Shown: piece after piece, positions 1 through 8,934 of the stretch
Numbering within the stretch: position 1 is the first letter of the stretch
Layout: the number at the start of each line of letters is the position of its first letter
Source of the DNA: Wohlfahrtiimonas larvae_A
Lineage (GTDB): Bacteria > Pseudomonadota > Gammaproteobacteria > Cardiobacteriales > Wohlfahrtiimonadaceae
NCBI GenBank assembly: GCA_040394195.1
Contig: JBEBSR010000004.1
Span: 1 to 64,000, forward strand
Length of the DNA: 64,000 nt
Direction of reading: 5' to 3'
Translations under genes and position numbers: made by a program
Notes under the pieces: generated by a model
The model's input: only the letters and a program-made list of their open reading frames with translations
Databases searched by the model: none
Told to the model about the DNA's origin: nothing

Positions 1-74
1 ACATTATTATGATTTAATATAATAATTTATTTATCAAAAATAAAAATATTTTTCCAGTTATATAAAACAAGTAG

Positions 75-87
75 ATAACGGTGTTAT
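75..87. promoter_or_regulatory. Short inverted repeat upstream of the prp promoter
   Basis: A perfect 5-bp inverted repeat with a 3-nt centre (ATAAC-GGT-GTTAT) lies about 30 bp upstream of the -24 element of the prpB promoter. It could be half of an activator or silencer site, but it is short, and sigma-54 activators usually bind further upstream. It may be chance in AT-rich DNA. Confidence 0.2.
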
Positions 88-115
88 TACAAAAAAGCTA
101 CATATAAAGTAAAAG

Positions 116-132
116 TTGGCACGCTACTTGCT
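116..132 (+). promoter_or_regulatory. Sigma-54 (-24/-12) promoter of prpBCD
   Basis: The site TTGGCACGCTACTTGCT matches the RpoN consensus (TGGCACG-N4-TTGCW), with GG at 118-119 and GC at 130-131 separated by exactly 10 nt. Transcription would start near 143, giving a leader of about 40 nt before prpB at 184. The prpBCDE operons of Salmonella and E. coli are known to be sigma-54 dependent and activated by PrpR with 2-methylcitrate. A prpR gene would have to lie left of this window. Confidence 0.85.
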
Positions 133-183
133 TTAATCACTGCAGGATCATCAAAAACAAACAGAACAGAAAAGGAGTGATTT

Positions 184-1071
184 ATGGCTGGACAATCTAA
201 GGGTAAGGCATTCAGAGAAGCCTTGATGGTGGAATCACCATTACAATTGGTGGGCGTCATCAATGCGAACCATGCATTATTGGCAAAACGTGCGGGCTTC
301 AAGAGCATCTATTTATCTGGCGGTGGTGTTGCTGCAGGTTCATTAGGTGTGCCGGACTTAGGTATTGCAACGCTTCACGATTTTGTGACTGATATTGATC
401 GCATCACAAATGTGTGTGATTTACCTTTGATTGCGGATGCAGACAGTGGCTTAGGCCCAACAGCATTTAACATCGCTCGTACAGTAAAAGAATATACAAA
501 AGCAGGGGCAGCTGGTCTTCATATTGAAGATCAAGTGACAGCAAAACGTTGTGGTCATCGCCCGAATAAAGAAATCGTTTCTACCGCTGAAATGGTAGAT
601 CGTATCAAGGCAGCAGTGGATGCAAGAACAGATCCAAACTTTGTCATTATGGCAAGAACGGATGCGCTCGCTGTGGAAGGGATGGAAAAAACTTTAGAGC
701 GTGCAGCAGCTTATATCGAAGCGGGTGCTGACATGCTTTTCCCGGAAGCCATTACAGAGCTATCAATGTACAAAAAGTTCGTTGATCGAACCAAAGTACC
801 AGTATTAGCGAACTTAACAGAATTTGGTCAAACGCCTTTATTCACGTTAGATGAGCTACGTACTGTTGAAGTTGCGATTGCACTTTATCCATTATCAGCA
901 TTCCGTGCGATGAACAAAGCTGCACAGAATGTGTATGAAACACTTCGCAGAGAAGGTACACAAAGAAGTGTAGTGGATACAATGCAAACTCGTGAAGAGC
1001 TCTATCAAAGCATCAATTATTACCATTATGAAGAATTTTTAGATTCGTTATTCTCATCGCAAAAAAAATAA
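184..1071 (+). CDS. prpB: 2-methylisocitrate lyase
   Basis: Cleaves 2-methylisocitrate to pyruvate and succinate, the last step of the 2-methylcitrate cycle for propionate. The 295-residue length is normal for the family. The ICL/PEP-mutase signature KRCGH has its catalytic cysteine at residue 123, and the Mg-binding aspartates D85 and D87 lie in DADSG; these positions match E. coli PrpB. The ATG at 184 has AGGAG 7 nt upstream. First gene of prpBCD behind a sigma-54 promoter. A shorter isocitrate-lyase-family activity such as oxaloacetate decarboxylase is unlikely given the prpC and prpD neighbours. Confidence 0.96.
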   Translation: MAGQSKGKAFREALMVESPLQLVGVINANHALLAKRAGFKSIYLSGGGVAAGSLGVPDLGIATLHDFVTDIDRITNVCDLPLIADADSGLGPTAFNIARTVKEYTKAGAAGLHIEDQVTAKRCGHRPNKEIVSTAEMVDRIKAAVDARTDPNFVIMARTDALAVEGMEKTLERAAAYIEAGADMLFPEAITELSMYKKFVDRTKVPVLANLTEFGQTPLFTLDELRTVEVAIALYPLSAFRAMNKAAQNVYETLRREGTQRSVVDTMQTREELYQSINYYHYEEFLDSLFSSQKK

Positions 1072-1109
1072 TAAAGCGATAGAAAACCATCCAAAGGAGA
1101 ATGGAAGTT

Positions 1110-2270
1110 ATGACTCAGAAATTAGAAATTATCTCACCAACGTTTAAACCTAAAAAATCTGTAGCATTGTCAGGCATGATCGCAGGGTCAACAGGGCTTT
1201 GTACAGTGGGCTTGAATGGCAATGAATTGCACTATCGCGGATACGATATCTTAGATTTGGCAGAACATTGTGAATTTGAAGAAGTTGCTCATTTATTGAT
1301 TCATGGAAAATTGCCAACGCAGAATGAGTTGAATTTGTATAAGAAAAAACTCAAAACTTTGCGCGGTTTACCAAAGAGCGTGCAAAAAGCGTTGGAGACA
1401 TTGCCAGCTTCCTCTCATCCAATGGATGTTTTAAGAACAGGCGTTTCTTTAATGGGTTGTATTTTGCCTGAGAAAGAAGGCCAAGATTGTGCGGGTGCAC
1501 GTGATATCGCAGATCGCTTAATGGCATCTTTGGGATCAATGTTAGTTTACTGGTATCAATACAGCCATAATGGCGTGCGCATTGAGTTGGAAACGGATGA
1601 AGATTCTTTAGGTGGCCACTTCTTACATTTGTTACATGGTCATGCACCTTCGTATGAATATGTTCGTGCAATGCATGTTTCATTGATTTTGTATGCAGAG
1701 CATGAATTTAATGCATCAACATTCACAAGTCGCGTAATTGCGGGCACTGGCTCAGATATGTATTCATGTATCTCTGGTGCAATTGGCGCTTTGCGTGGTC
1801 CAAAGCATGGCGGTGCTAACGAAGTATCTTTTGAAATTCAACAGCGTTATAACACGCCTGATGAAGCAGAAGAAGATATTGCAAGACGTGTTGCGAACAA
1901 GGAAATTATCATTGGCTTTGGTCATCCTGTTTATACAGTTGCAGATCCTCGCAATGTTGTGATCAAAAAGGTTGCACATGATTTATCTGTGGATGCAGGC
2001 TCTATGAAAATGTACAACATTGCTGAACGCTTAGAAGAATTAATGATGCGTGAAAAGAAAATGTTCCCGAATTTAGATTGGTTCTCAGCAGTTTCTTATC
2101 ACATGATGGGCGTTCCAACAGCGATGTTTACACCATTATTCGCAATCGCACGTACATCTGGCTGGGCTGCACACGCAATCGAGCAAAGAAAAGATAATAA
2201 AATTATTCGTCCATCAGCTGAGTATACAGGCCCAGCTCCTATGGAATTTGTTTTCATCAACGAACGTTAA
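1110..2270 (+). CDS. prpC: 2-methylcitrate synthase
   Basis: Condenses propionyl-CoA with oxaloacetate to 2-methylcitrate. Citrate-synthase fold, 386 residues from this start. The active-site residues are visible as H233 in GPKHGGA, H272 in GFGHPVY and D323 in NLDWF. An ATG at 1101 is in frame, but AGGAG at 1095-1099 lies 1 nt from it and 10 nt from the ATG at 1110, so 1110 is preferred. It follows prpB by 38 nt and precedes prpD, which makes 2-methylcitrate synthase a better call than the TCA citrate synthase. The short bacterial form fits PrpC. Confidence 0.94.
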   Translation: MTQKLEIISPTFKPKKSVALSGMIAGSTGLCTVGLNGNELHYRGYDILDLAEHCEFEEVAHLLIHGKLPTQNELNLYKKKLKTLRGLPKSVQKALETLPASSHPMDVLRTGVSLMGCILPEKEGQDCAGARDIADRLMASLGSMLVYWYQYSHNGVRIELETDEDSLGGHFLHLLHGHAPSYEYVRAMHVSLILYAEHEFNASTFTSRVIAGTGSDMYSCISGAIGALRGPKHGGANEVSFEIQQRYNTPDEAEEDIARRVANKEIIIGFGHPVYTVADPRNVVIKKVAHDLSVDAGSMKMYNIAERLEELMMREKKMFPNLDWFSAVSYHMMGVPTAMFTPLFAIARTSGWAAHAIEQRKDNKIIRPSAEYTGPAPMEFVFINER

Positions 2271-2312
2271 TCATTAACGGATCAATCACTTGTTTATTTT
2301 AAGGAAAAAGAA

Positions 2313-3740
2313 ATGCAAAAATTTGATCAAGTAATACAGGACATCGTATCTTATGTAACAGCTTATGAAATTAAGTCAGATGTGGCTTATCAAACAGCTC
2401 ATTACTGTTTATTAGATACTTTGGGTTGTGGTTTAGAAGCACTGGATTACCCAGCATGTACTAAATTAATGGGCCCAGTTGTACCAGGTACAACAGTACC
2501 TAATGGTGCAAAAGTTCCAGGCACACAATTCCAATTAGATCCTGTACAAGCAGCATTTAATATTGGTGCAATGATTCGTTGGTTGGATTTCAACGATACA
2601 TGGTTAGCAGCAGAATGGGGTCATCCATCAGATAACTTAGGCGGTATTTTAGCTGTGGCAGATTGGTTATCACGTGTTGCAATCGCAAATGGCAAAAAAC
2701 CATTAACGATGAAAGCTGTGTTAACAGGCATGATCAAAGCACACGAAATTCAAGGCTGTATCGCTTTAGAAAACTCATTCAACAAAGTTGGTTTGGATCA
2801 CGTTATCTTAGTTAAAATCGCATCGACAGCAGTTGTGGCTGAAATGTTAGGTTTAACCAATGCTGAAATCCTCAATGCTGTGTCATTGGCTTGGGTAGAT
2901 GGTCAATCACTTCGTACATATCGTCATGCACCAAACACAGGTTCAAGAAAATCTTGGGCAGCAGGTGATGCAACTTCACGTGCAGTGCGTTTAGCATTGA
3001 TGGCTCAAAAAGGTGAAATGGGCTATCCATCAGCTTTGACTGCTAAAACTTGGGGTTTCTACGACGTATCTTTCAAAGGTCAAGAATTCAAATTCCAGCG
3101 CCCTTATGGCAGCTATGTCATGGAAAATGTTCTATTCAAGATCTCTTTCCCTGCAGAGTTCCATTCACAAACAGCAGTAGAAGCAGCGATGACTTTGAAA
3201 GGTGTTTTGGATAGCAAAGGTAAAACGTTCGAAGATATTGAGAAAGTAACAATTCGTACGCATGAAGCATGTATCCGCATCATTGATAAGAAAGGTCCAT
3301 TGAATAACCCAGCGGATCGCGATCACTGTATTCAATACATGGTTGCAGTGCCATTGATTTATGGCCGTTTAACTGCGCCAGATTATGAAGATAATATTGC
3401 GAAAAACCCTGCAATTGATGCATTGCGTGACAAGATGGTTTGCGTGGAAGATGTTCAATTCACTAAAGATTATCATGATCCAGAAAAACGTTCGATTGCA
3501 AACGCATTAACAGTGACATTGAAAGATGGCACAGTCCTAGACGAAGTTGTGGTTGAGTATCCAATCGGCCATAAACGTCGTAGAGCAGATGGTATTCCAT
3601 TATTGATTGAGAAGTTCAAGATTAATCTTGCTCGCCGTTTCCCTGAGAAACAACAGTCTACTATTCTCAACGCTTCATTGGATTTGAAAACAATCAGTGA
3701 TATTCCAGTGAATGAATATGTAGATATGTACGTAATCTAA
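2313..3740 (+). CDS. prpD: 2-methylcitrate dehydratase
   Basis: Dehydrates 2-methylcitrate to 2-methyl-cis-aconitate, which aconitase then hydrates. MmgE/PrpD family, 475 residues, close to the usual length of about 483. Family features include the N-terminal LLDTLGCG segment and the conserved WLDFNDTWLAAEWGHPSDN block near residues 89-107. An AAGGAAAAAG ribosome site precedes the ATG. It is the last gene of the operon: no prpE (propionyl-CoA synthetase) and no acnD/prpF follow, so propionyl-CoA must be made elsewhere or come from amino-acid or odd-chain breakdown. Confidence 0.95.
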   Translation: MQKFDQVIQDIVSYVTAYEIKSDVAYQTAHYCLLDTLGCGLEALDYPACTKLMGPVVPGTTVPNGAKVPGTQFQLDPVQAAFNIGAMIRWLDFNDTWLAAEWGHPSDNLGGILAVADWLSRVAIANGKKPLTMKAVLTGMIKAHEIQGCIALENSFNKVGLDHVILVKIASTAVVAEMLGLTNAEILNAVSLAWVDGQSLRTYRHAPNTGSRKSWAAGDATSRAVRLALMAQKGEMGYPSALTAKTWGFYDVSFKGQEFKFQRPYGSYVMENVLFKISFPAEFHSQTAVEAAMTLKGVLDSKGKTFEDIEKVTIRTHEACIRIIDKKGPLNNPADRDHCIQYMVAVPLIYGRLTAPDYEDNIAKNPAIDALRDKMVCVEDVQFTKDYHDPEKRSIANALTVTLKDGTVLDEVVVEYPIGHKRRRADGIPLLIEKFKINLARRFPEKQQSTILNASLDLKTISDIPVNEYVDMYVI

Positions 3741-4054
3741 AACTCCTCAAGTTTTATTTTAAATAGAAATAGTTACAATGACAGAGCGCTTGCTTATGAC
3801 TTTAAGCAAGCCTTCTAATTTATGTGACACAGGATTTTTCCACAATAATAATATGTAATTCCACTTTGCCCACAGATGGTTGTGGGCTTTTTTTATTTTT
3901 ATGATGATTGATGTGACTCAATTAGAAAAATAAGCCAGTTTTCAAAAAAATAATAACTTTATCAAAGACAGCTTGCGACAAATTTATTTATGTTTCATGA
4001 TGTGATTACATTACTACTACATAAAACTTAGGCAATAATATTAACGGAGGCAAA
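3741..4054. other. Intergenic region prpD-putA (314 nt)
   Basis: No gene is visible. It holds a perfect 9-bp inverted repeat (3788-3811, GCTTGCTTA and its complement around a 6-nt loop) without a good T-run, then a strong terminator at 3868-3894. A weak sigma-70-like pair lies before putA: TTGCGA at 3973-3978, 17 nt, CATGAT at 3996-4001. The promoter is a guess at 4 of 6 matches in each box. Confidence 0.5.
3868..3894 (+). terminator. Intrinsic terminator after prpBCD
   Basis: Seven-bp GC-rich stem GCCCACA / TGTGGGC around the loop GATGGT, followed by seven T residues. It separates prpBCD from putA. Confidence 0.9.
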
Positions 4055-7000
4055 ATGTACGATTTAAAGCACGTTATGTATGAAAATGGGCTAAATAATT
4101 TAAAGGCAGCAGAGTTTTTCAGTGAAATTGGGCGAGTATATTTAAAAGAAGAAAGTGATTGTATTAGCTCATTGAAAGCGATCATTGAACCCACTTCAAG
4201 CGTAGCAGATGCTATCCATCAAAAGGCTTATCAATTAGTAGAAACTATTCGAAATCAGCCAGATATCGAAAGCTCCTTAGATGCTTTATTGCGTGAATAT
4301 AACCTAACTTCTAAAGAAGGCTTGGTGCTCATGTGTTTAGCTGAAGCTTTTTTAAGAATCCCAGATAAGAAAAGTGCGGATGCCTTAATTCGCGATAAAA
4401 TTGTAGGTGTAGATTGGGAAGATCACAAAGGTAAAAGCAATAAGTCGCTCGTTAACTTTGCTACTTGGGGCTTGATGCTTACCAATAATATTGTGGATGT
4501 GAATGAAGCAAGTGGTGTGTTTAAAAAGCTTGTGAACTCCATGAGCGAACCAATGATTCGCCAAGCTGTGAATTTTGCAATGCAAGTGATGGGTAAGCAG
4601 TTCGTACTCGGCGAAAATATGCCAGAAGCGTTAAAGAATGGCATGAAGCAACGTGAAAAAGGCTACACATTTACATTCGATATGCTCGGTGAAGCAGCAA
4701 TGACTCGTGAAGATGCTGAGCGTTATTTTGAAGATTATATGAATGCATTGCGCGCTGTGGGCAAAGAAAAAGCAATGCCAAATAGCCCAAAACCTTCATT
4801 ATCCATTAAATTATCTGCGCTACATCAACGCTACAATGTTTCACAGAAGCATTTGGTAATGACTGAATTGTTCGAGCGAGTTAAAGCATTAGCATTATTG
4901 GGCAAAGAGCTTGATGTAGAGATCAGTATTGATGCAGAAGAAGCTGATCGCTTAGAGCTTTCATTAGAATTGTTTGAAAAACTTGTCCGTGTGCCAGAAA
5001 TTGGTGAATGGGGCGGTTTAGGCTTAGTAATTCAGGGCTATGCAAAGCATGCCATGCCGTCATTAATTTGGGTAATGTTACTGGGTAAAGAATTAGGCAT
5101 TCAAATTCCTGTGCGCTTAGTGAAAGGTGCTTATTGGGATACAGAAATCAAAGATTCACAAATTCGTGGTTTGAATAATTTCCCAGTGTTCACACGCAAA
5201 GAAAATACAGATGTTTCATATTTAGCTTGTGCAAGCTTTATGTTGAGCCAAGCGAAAGGCGTAATTCGCCCACAATTTGCAACACACAATGCACAAACAG
5301 TAATGACGATTATTGAAATCGGACAGCAGCATCAGAATGATCAGTTTGAATTCCAACGTTTACATGGCATGGGAGAAGCTTTATATAACGAAGTGATTCG
5401 TCAATATGGCAAGAATGTCCGCATTTATGCGCCTGTTGGTTTACACAATGACTTATTACCATATTTAGTACGCCGTTTATTGGAAAATGGTGCGAACTCA
5501 TCATTTGTGCATCAATTAGTAGATCCAACTGTGCCGATTGATGGCTTGATTCAGCATCCTGCTTTAGTTGTGAATAAAAATAAACCTGTGGAAAATCCGT
5601 TGATTGCAAAATCGGATAAATTGTATGGTGATCGCCTCAATTCCCGTGGTTTAAACATGAACTTTACAAGTACATGGAAGCCTTTTGAAATCGCATATGA
5701 AAATGAATTAAAACGTGAATGGCGAGCTGCGCCTGTGATTAATGGTGAAACTTTACAAGAGTTTCATGATGATTATGATGCTTTTGCACCGTTTGATTTA
5801 ACACACAAAATTGGGCAAGTCCGTACAGCAACGGATCAACAAGCTAAAAAAGCTTTGGATGAATTAGCAAAAGCATGGCCAGCTTGGAATGCAACAGACG
5901 TTGAAAAGCGCGCTGAAGTTTTAGAAAAAATGGCTGATTTATTGGAACATCATCGTGTTGAACTGATCGCCTTGTGTACGATGGAAGCAGGTAAAACAAT
6001 TCAAGATGGCGTGGATGAAATCCGTGAAGCTGCTGATTTCTGCCGTTACTATGCTTTAGAAGCTCGCCGTTACGGTGAAGTAAAAGAGCTAAAAGGCCCA
6101 GTTGGTGAACGCAATATTTATTACCACGAAGGTAAAGGCATTTTTGTTTGTATCAGCCCATGGAACTTCCCATTGGCAATTTATTTGGGGCAAATCGCCG
6201 CGGCATTAGTTTCAGGTAATACAGTGATCGCCAAACCGGCTGAAGCAACGCCAATGATTGCTTACCGAATTGTAGAGTTGTTATTTGAAGCTGGTTTGCC
6301 AAAAAATGTGATCGCATTGTTACCAGGTTCAGGTAAACGTTTGGGTGATATTTTAACAACGGATAATCGTGTTGCAGGCGTTTGCTTTACAGGCTCTACA
6401 CAAACAGCTAAAGCAATTAATATGAATTTAGCTAGCCGTGATGGCGCAATTGCGACATTGATTGCAGAAACAGGTGGGCAGAATGTGATGTTTGCTGATT
6501 CCACAGCTTTACCTGAGCAAGTAGTTCGTGATGCATTGCAATCAGCATTTGTAAGTGCAGGGCAGCGTTGTTCTGCATTGCGTGTGCTTTATCTACAAGA
6601 AGAAATCGCAGATCGTATTGTTGAATTATTGAAAGGTGCTTTAGCAGATTATGTGATTGGTTTGCCGTATAATCGCACGACTGATGTGACCTGTGTGATT
6701 GATCAACGTGCTAAAGATGGTTTAATGGCACATATTGAATCATTGACAGAGAAAAATAAATTAGTGGCTCAAGCACCATTAGATGCAGAGTTGCAAGGTT
6801 ATTTTGTTGCACCAACTGTTTTTGAAATTGATTCCATTCAAACATTAACAAAAGAGCATTTCGGCCCAATTTTGCACATTGTGCGTTATCAACGAGATGA
6901 TTTATTAAAATGCATTGATGAAGTGAATCAGACAGGTTTTGGTTTAACAATGGGTGTTCATACGCGGAATGATCATGTGATTGATCTCATAGAAAAACAT

Positions 7001-7210
7001 GCGCATGTTGGCAACTATTATGTGAACCGAAATCAAGTGGGAGCAGTGGTTGGTTTGCAGCCTTTTGGCGGCCATGGTTTATCTGGCACTGGACCAAAAG
7101 CGGGCGGACCATTATATTTATCAAGATTTATGAATGAACGATCAACGTCCATCAATACAGCTGCCATTGGCGGAGATGCTGCATTGATTGGATTATCAGC
7201 AAAACTTTAA
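4055..7210 (+). CDS. putA: Bifunctional proline dehydrogenase / L-glutamate-gamma-semialdehyde dehydrogenase
   Basis: Oxidises proline to glutamate in two steps, passing electrons to FAD and quinone and then to NAD. The 1051 residues hold an N-terminal helical arm, a PRODH barrel (about 150-490, with RLVKGAYWD near 353) and an ALDH domain (about 560-1040) whose catalytic pair is E805 in AETGGQN and C839 in GQRCSA. The ribbon-helix-helix DNA-binding domain of E. coli PutA (1320 residues) is absent, so this is the short form that does not repress its own operon. GGAGG lies 4 nt before the ATG. putP follows after 9 nt. Confidence 0.96.
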   Translation: MYDLKHVMYENGLNNLKAAEFFSEIGRVYLKEESDCISSLKAIIEPTSSVADAIHQKAYQLVETIRNQPDIESSLDALLREYNLTSKEGLVLMCLAEAFLRIPDKKSADALIRDKIVGVDWEDHKGKSNKSLVNFATWGLMLTNNIVDVNEASGVFKKLVNSMSEPMIRQAVNFAMQVMGKQFVLGENMPEALKNGMKQREKGYTFTFDMLGEAAMTREDAERYFEDYMNALRAVGKEKAMPNSPKPSLSIKLSALHQRYNVSQKHLVMTELFERVKALALLGKELDVEISIDAEEADRLELSLELFEKLVRVPEIGEWGGLGLVIQGYAKHAMPSLIWVMLLGKELGIQIPVRLVKGAYWDTEIKDSQIRGLNNFPVFTRKENTDVSYLACASFMLSQAKGVIRPQFATHNAQTVMTIIEIGQQHQNDQFEFQRLHGMGEALYNEVIRQYGKNVRIYAPVGLHNDLLPYLVRRLLENGANSSFVHQLVDPTVPIDGLIQHPALVVNKNKPVENPLIAKSDKLYGDRLNSRGLNMNFTSTWKPFEIAYENELKREWRAAPVINGETLQEFHDDYDAFAPFDLTHKIGQVRTATDQQAKKALDELAKAWPAWNATDVEKRAEVLEKMADLLEHHRVELIALCTMEAGKTIQDGVDEIREAADFCRYYALEARRYGEVKELKGPVGERNIYYHEGKGIFVCISPWNFPLAIYLGQIAAALVSGNTVIAKPAEATPMIAYRIVELLFEAGLPKNVIALLPGSGKRLGDILTTDNRVAGVCFTGSTQTAKAINMNLASRDGAIATLIAETGGQNVMFADSTALPEQVVRDALQSAFVSAGQRCSALRVLYLQEEIADRIVELLKGALADYVIGLPYNRTTDVTCVIDQRAKDGLMAHIESLTEKNKLVAQAPLDAELQGYFVAPTVFEIDSIQTLTKEHFGPILHIVRYQRDDLLKCIDEVNQTGFGLTMGVHTRNDHVIDLIEKHAHVGNYYVNRNQVGAVVGLQPFGGHGLSGTGPKAGGPLYLSRFMNERSTSINTAAIGGDAALIGLSAKL

Positions 7211-7219
7211 GGAGGATTT

Positions 7220-8818
7220 ATGGGTAGCTTGCAACCCTTACATATAACGTTTTTCATCTATATCATAGCCATGATTGGTATTGGCTTTTATGCATATAGC
7301 TCGACACAAAACCTTTCTGACTATATTTTAGGTGGTCGTCGTTTAGGTAGCGTGGTGACTGCTTTATCAGCAGGTGCATCAGATATGAGTGGTTGGCTCT
7401 TGATGGGTTTGCCAGGTGCTATTTTAATCTCAGGAATCTCAGGCTCTTGGATTGCGATTGGTTTAACAGTTGGTGCATATTTAAACTGGTTATTTGTGGC
7501 AGGGCGCTTGCGCATGTTCACAGAGAAAACAGGTGATGCATTAACATTGCCAGATTTCTTCCACTCTCGTTTTGAAGATAAAACTCGCTTATTGAAAATT
7601 TTCGCAGCGATTATCATTTTATTTTTCTTCGTGATTTACTGTGCTTCTGGTGTTGTAGCAAGTGCGCGTTTATTTGAAAGCACATTTGGCATGTCGTATG
7701 AAACAGCATTGTGGGTTGGTGCATTCGCAACGATCGCTTACGTATTCATTGGTGGATTCTTAGCAGTTAGCTGGACGGATACAGTACAAGCAACATTGAT
7801 GATCTTCGCATTGTTATTGGTGCCAACAGTTGTGATTTTGAAAGTAGGCGATTTGGGTAGTTTTGATATCGCATCTAGCATTGAATTGGTTCGTAGTCAT
7901 AGCCCTTCACATTTAAACTTCACACATGGTTTATCATGGATTGCGATCATTTCATTGACGGCTTGGGGTTTGGGTTATTGTGGTCAGCCTCACATTTTAG
8001 TGCGCTTTATGGCGGCAGATTCAGTGAAAACGATTCCTAACGCTCGCCGTATTTCAATTACTTGGATGGCATTGTGTTTAGCAGGTGCTGTTGCAGTTGG
8101 TTTCTTTGGTTATGCTTATTTCTTGCAATATCCAGAGCAAGGTTTGAGTGTAATGGGCGGTGTTGATCCTGTAACAGGCGCTGTTGTGAAAGGTAATGCA
8201 GAAGCTGTATTCATGGAATTGGCAAAAGTCTTATTGAATCCTTGGGTTGCGGGCATTGTATTATCAGGTGTTTTAGCAGCGGTAATGAGCACATTGAGCT
8301 GTCAATTATTGGTGGCTTCAAGTGCTTTGACAGAAGATTTATATAAAGGCTTCTTGCGTAAAGATGCAAAAGAGCAAGAGCTGGTTTGGATTGGCCGCAT
8401 GATGGTATTTGCTGTTGCAGCATTATCAATCTACATTGCGCATGATCCAAATAGCAAGGTATTGGATTTAGTATCTTATGCTTGGGCTGGTTTTGGTGCT
8501 GCATTTGGCCCGATTGTGATTTTCTCAATCTTCTGGCGCAAAACAACACGTAATGGTGCATTGTTGGGTATGATCACAGGCGCATTAACGGTAATTATTT
8601 TCCCGAAAATCAAAGAGTGGTTAGCAGCAAGCAATGGTGTTGAAGTGGATCAGATCTTATCTTCTATGCCTTTATTAGGCTTATATGAAATCATTCCAGG
8701 CTTCGTTTTAGCATGTGTTGTGATCTTTGTTGTGAGCTTAATGGGCAAACCAACATCTTCAATGGTTTCTAATTTCGATAAAACTTCTGAAGATTATGTG
8801 AATGCAATGAAATCATAA
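7220..8818 (+). CDS. putP: Sodium/proline symporter
   Basis: Sodium:solute symporter family (SSS), 532 residues, with about 13 predicted membrane helices. The N-terminal block around residues 34-60 (SDYILGGRRLG, then SAGASDMSGWLL) carries the sodium- and proline-binding residues typical of PutP. A strong AAGGAGG lies 5 nt before the ATG, and the gene begins 9 nt after putA, so the two are surely cotranscribed: PutP imports the substrate that PutA oxidises. The C-terminal hydrophilic tail is short. Other SSS substrates are possible in principle but unlikely next to putA. Confidence 0.95.
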   Translation: MGSLQPLHITFFIYIIAMIGIGFYAYSSTQNLSDYILGGRRLGSVVTALSAGASDMSGWLLMGLPGAILISGISGSWIAIGLTVGAYLNWLFVAGRLRMFTEKTGDALTLPDFFHSRFEDKTRLLKIFAAIIILFFFVIYCASGVVASARLFESTFGMSYETALWVGAFATIAYVFIGGFLAVSWTDTVQATLMIFALLLVPTVVILKVGDLGSFDIASSIELVRSHSPSHLNFTHGLSWIAIISLTAWGLGYCGQPHILVRFMAADSVKTIPNARRISITWMALCLAGAVAVGFFGYAYFLQYPEQGLSVMGGVDPVTGAVVKGNAEAVFMELAKVLLNPWVAGIVLSGVLAAVMSTLSCQLLVASSALTEDLYKGFLRKDAKEQELVWIGRMMVFAVAALSIYIAHDPNSKVLDLVSYAWAGFGAAFGPIVIFSIFWRKTTRNGALLGMITGALTVIIFPKIKEWLAASNGVEVDQILSSMPLLGLYEIIPGFVLACVVIFVVSLMGKPTSSMVSNFDKTSEDYVNAMKS

Positions 8819-8830
8819 TACGATTTCATG

Positions 8831-8855
8831 ACCTTGCTCCTGCAGGGAGCAAGGT
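8831..8855. other. Hairpin just after putP
   Basis: A 10-bp perfect inverted repeat (ACCTTGCTCC / GGAGCAAGGT, 5-nt loop) starts 12 nt after the putP stop. It has no T-run, so it may stabilise the 3-prime end of the mRNA rather than terminate transcription. Confidence 0.5.
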
Positions 8856-8884
8856 TAATGCTAGCTTGAAATTGGAGATAAAAG

Positions 8885-8915
8885 AAAGGCTGATGAATTC
8901 ATCAGCCTTTTTATT
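8885..8915. terminator. Bidirectional terminator between putP and the flavoprotein gene
   Basis: A perfect 26-nt palindrome (8885-8910: AAAGGCTGATGAA and its complement) is flanked by T runs on both strands. It sits between convergent genes and can serve both. Confidence 0.9.
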
Positions 8916-8934
8916 GCTTTAAAATTGAAAGTAC

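Noticed and set aside
1351..1683. Antisense open reading frame within prpC
   Set aside because: It lies fully opposite a well-supported gene, has no ribosome site and resembles no family. The same holds for the other antisense frames inside putA, gyrB, the nuo genes and proS.
3788..3811. Nine-bp hairpin as the prpD terminator
   Set aside because: It is not followed by a T-run; the hairpin at 3868-3894 is the better terminator.
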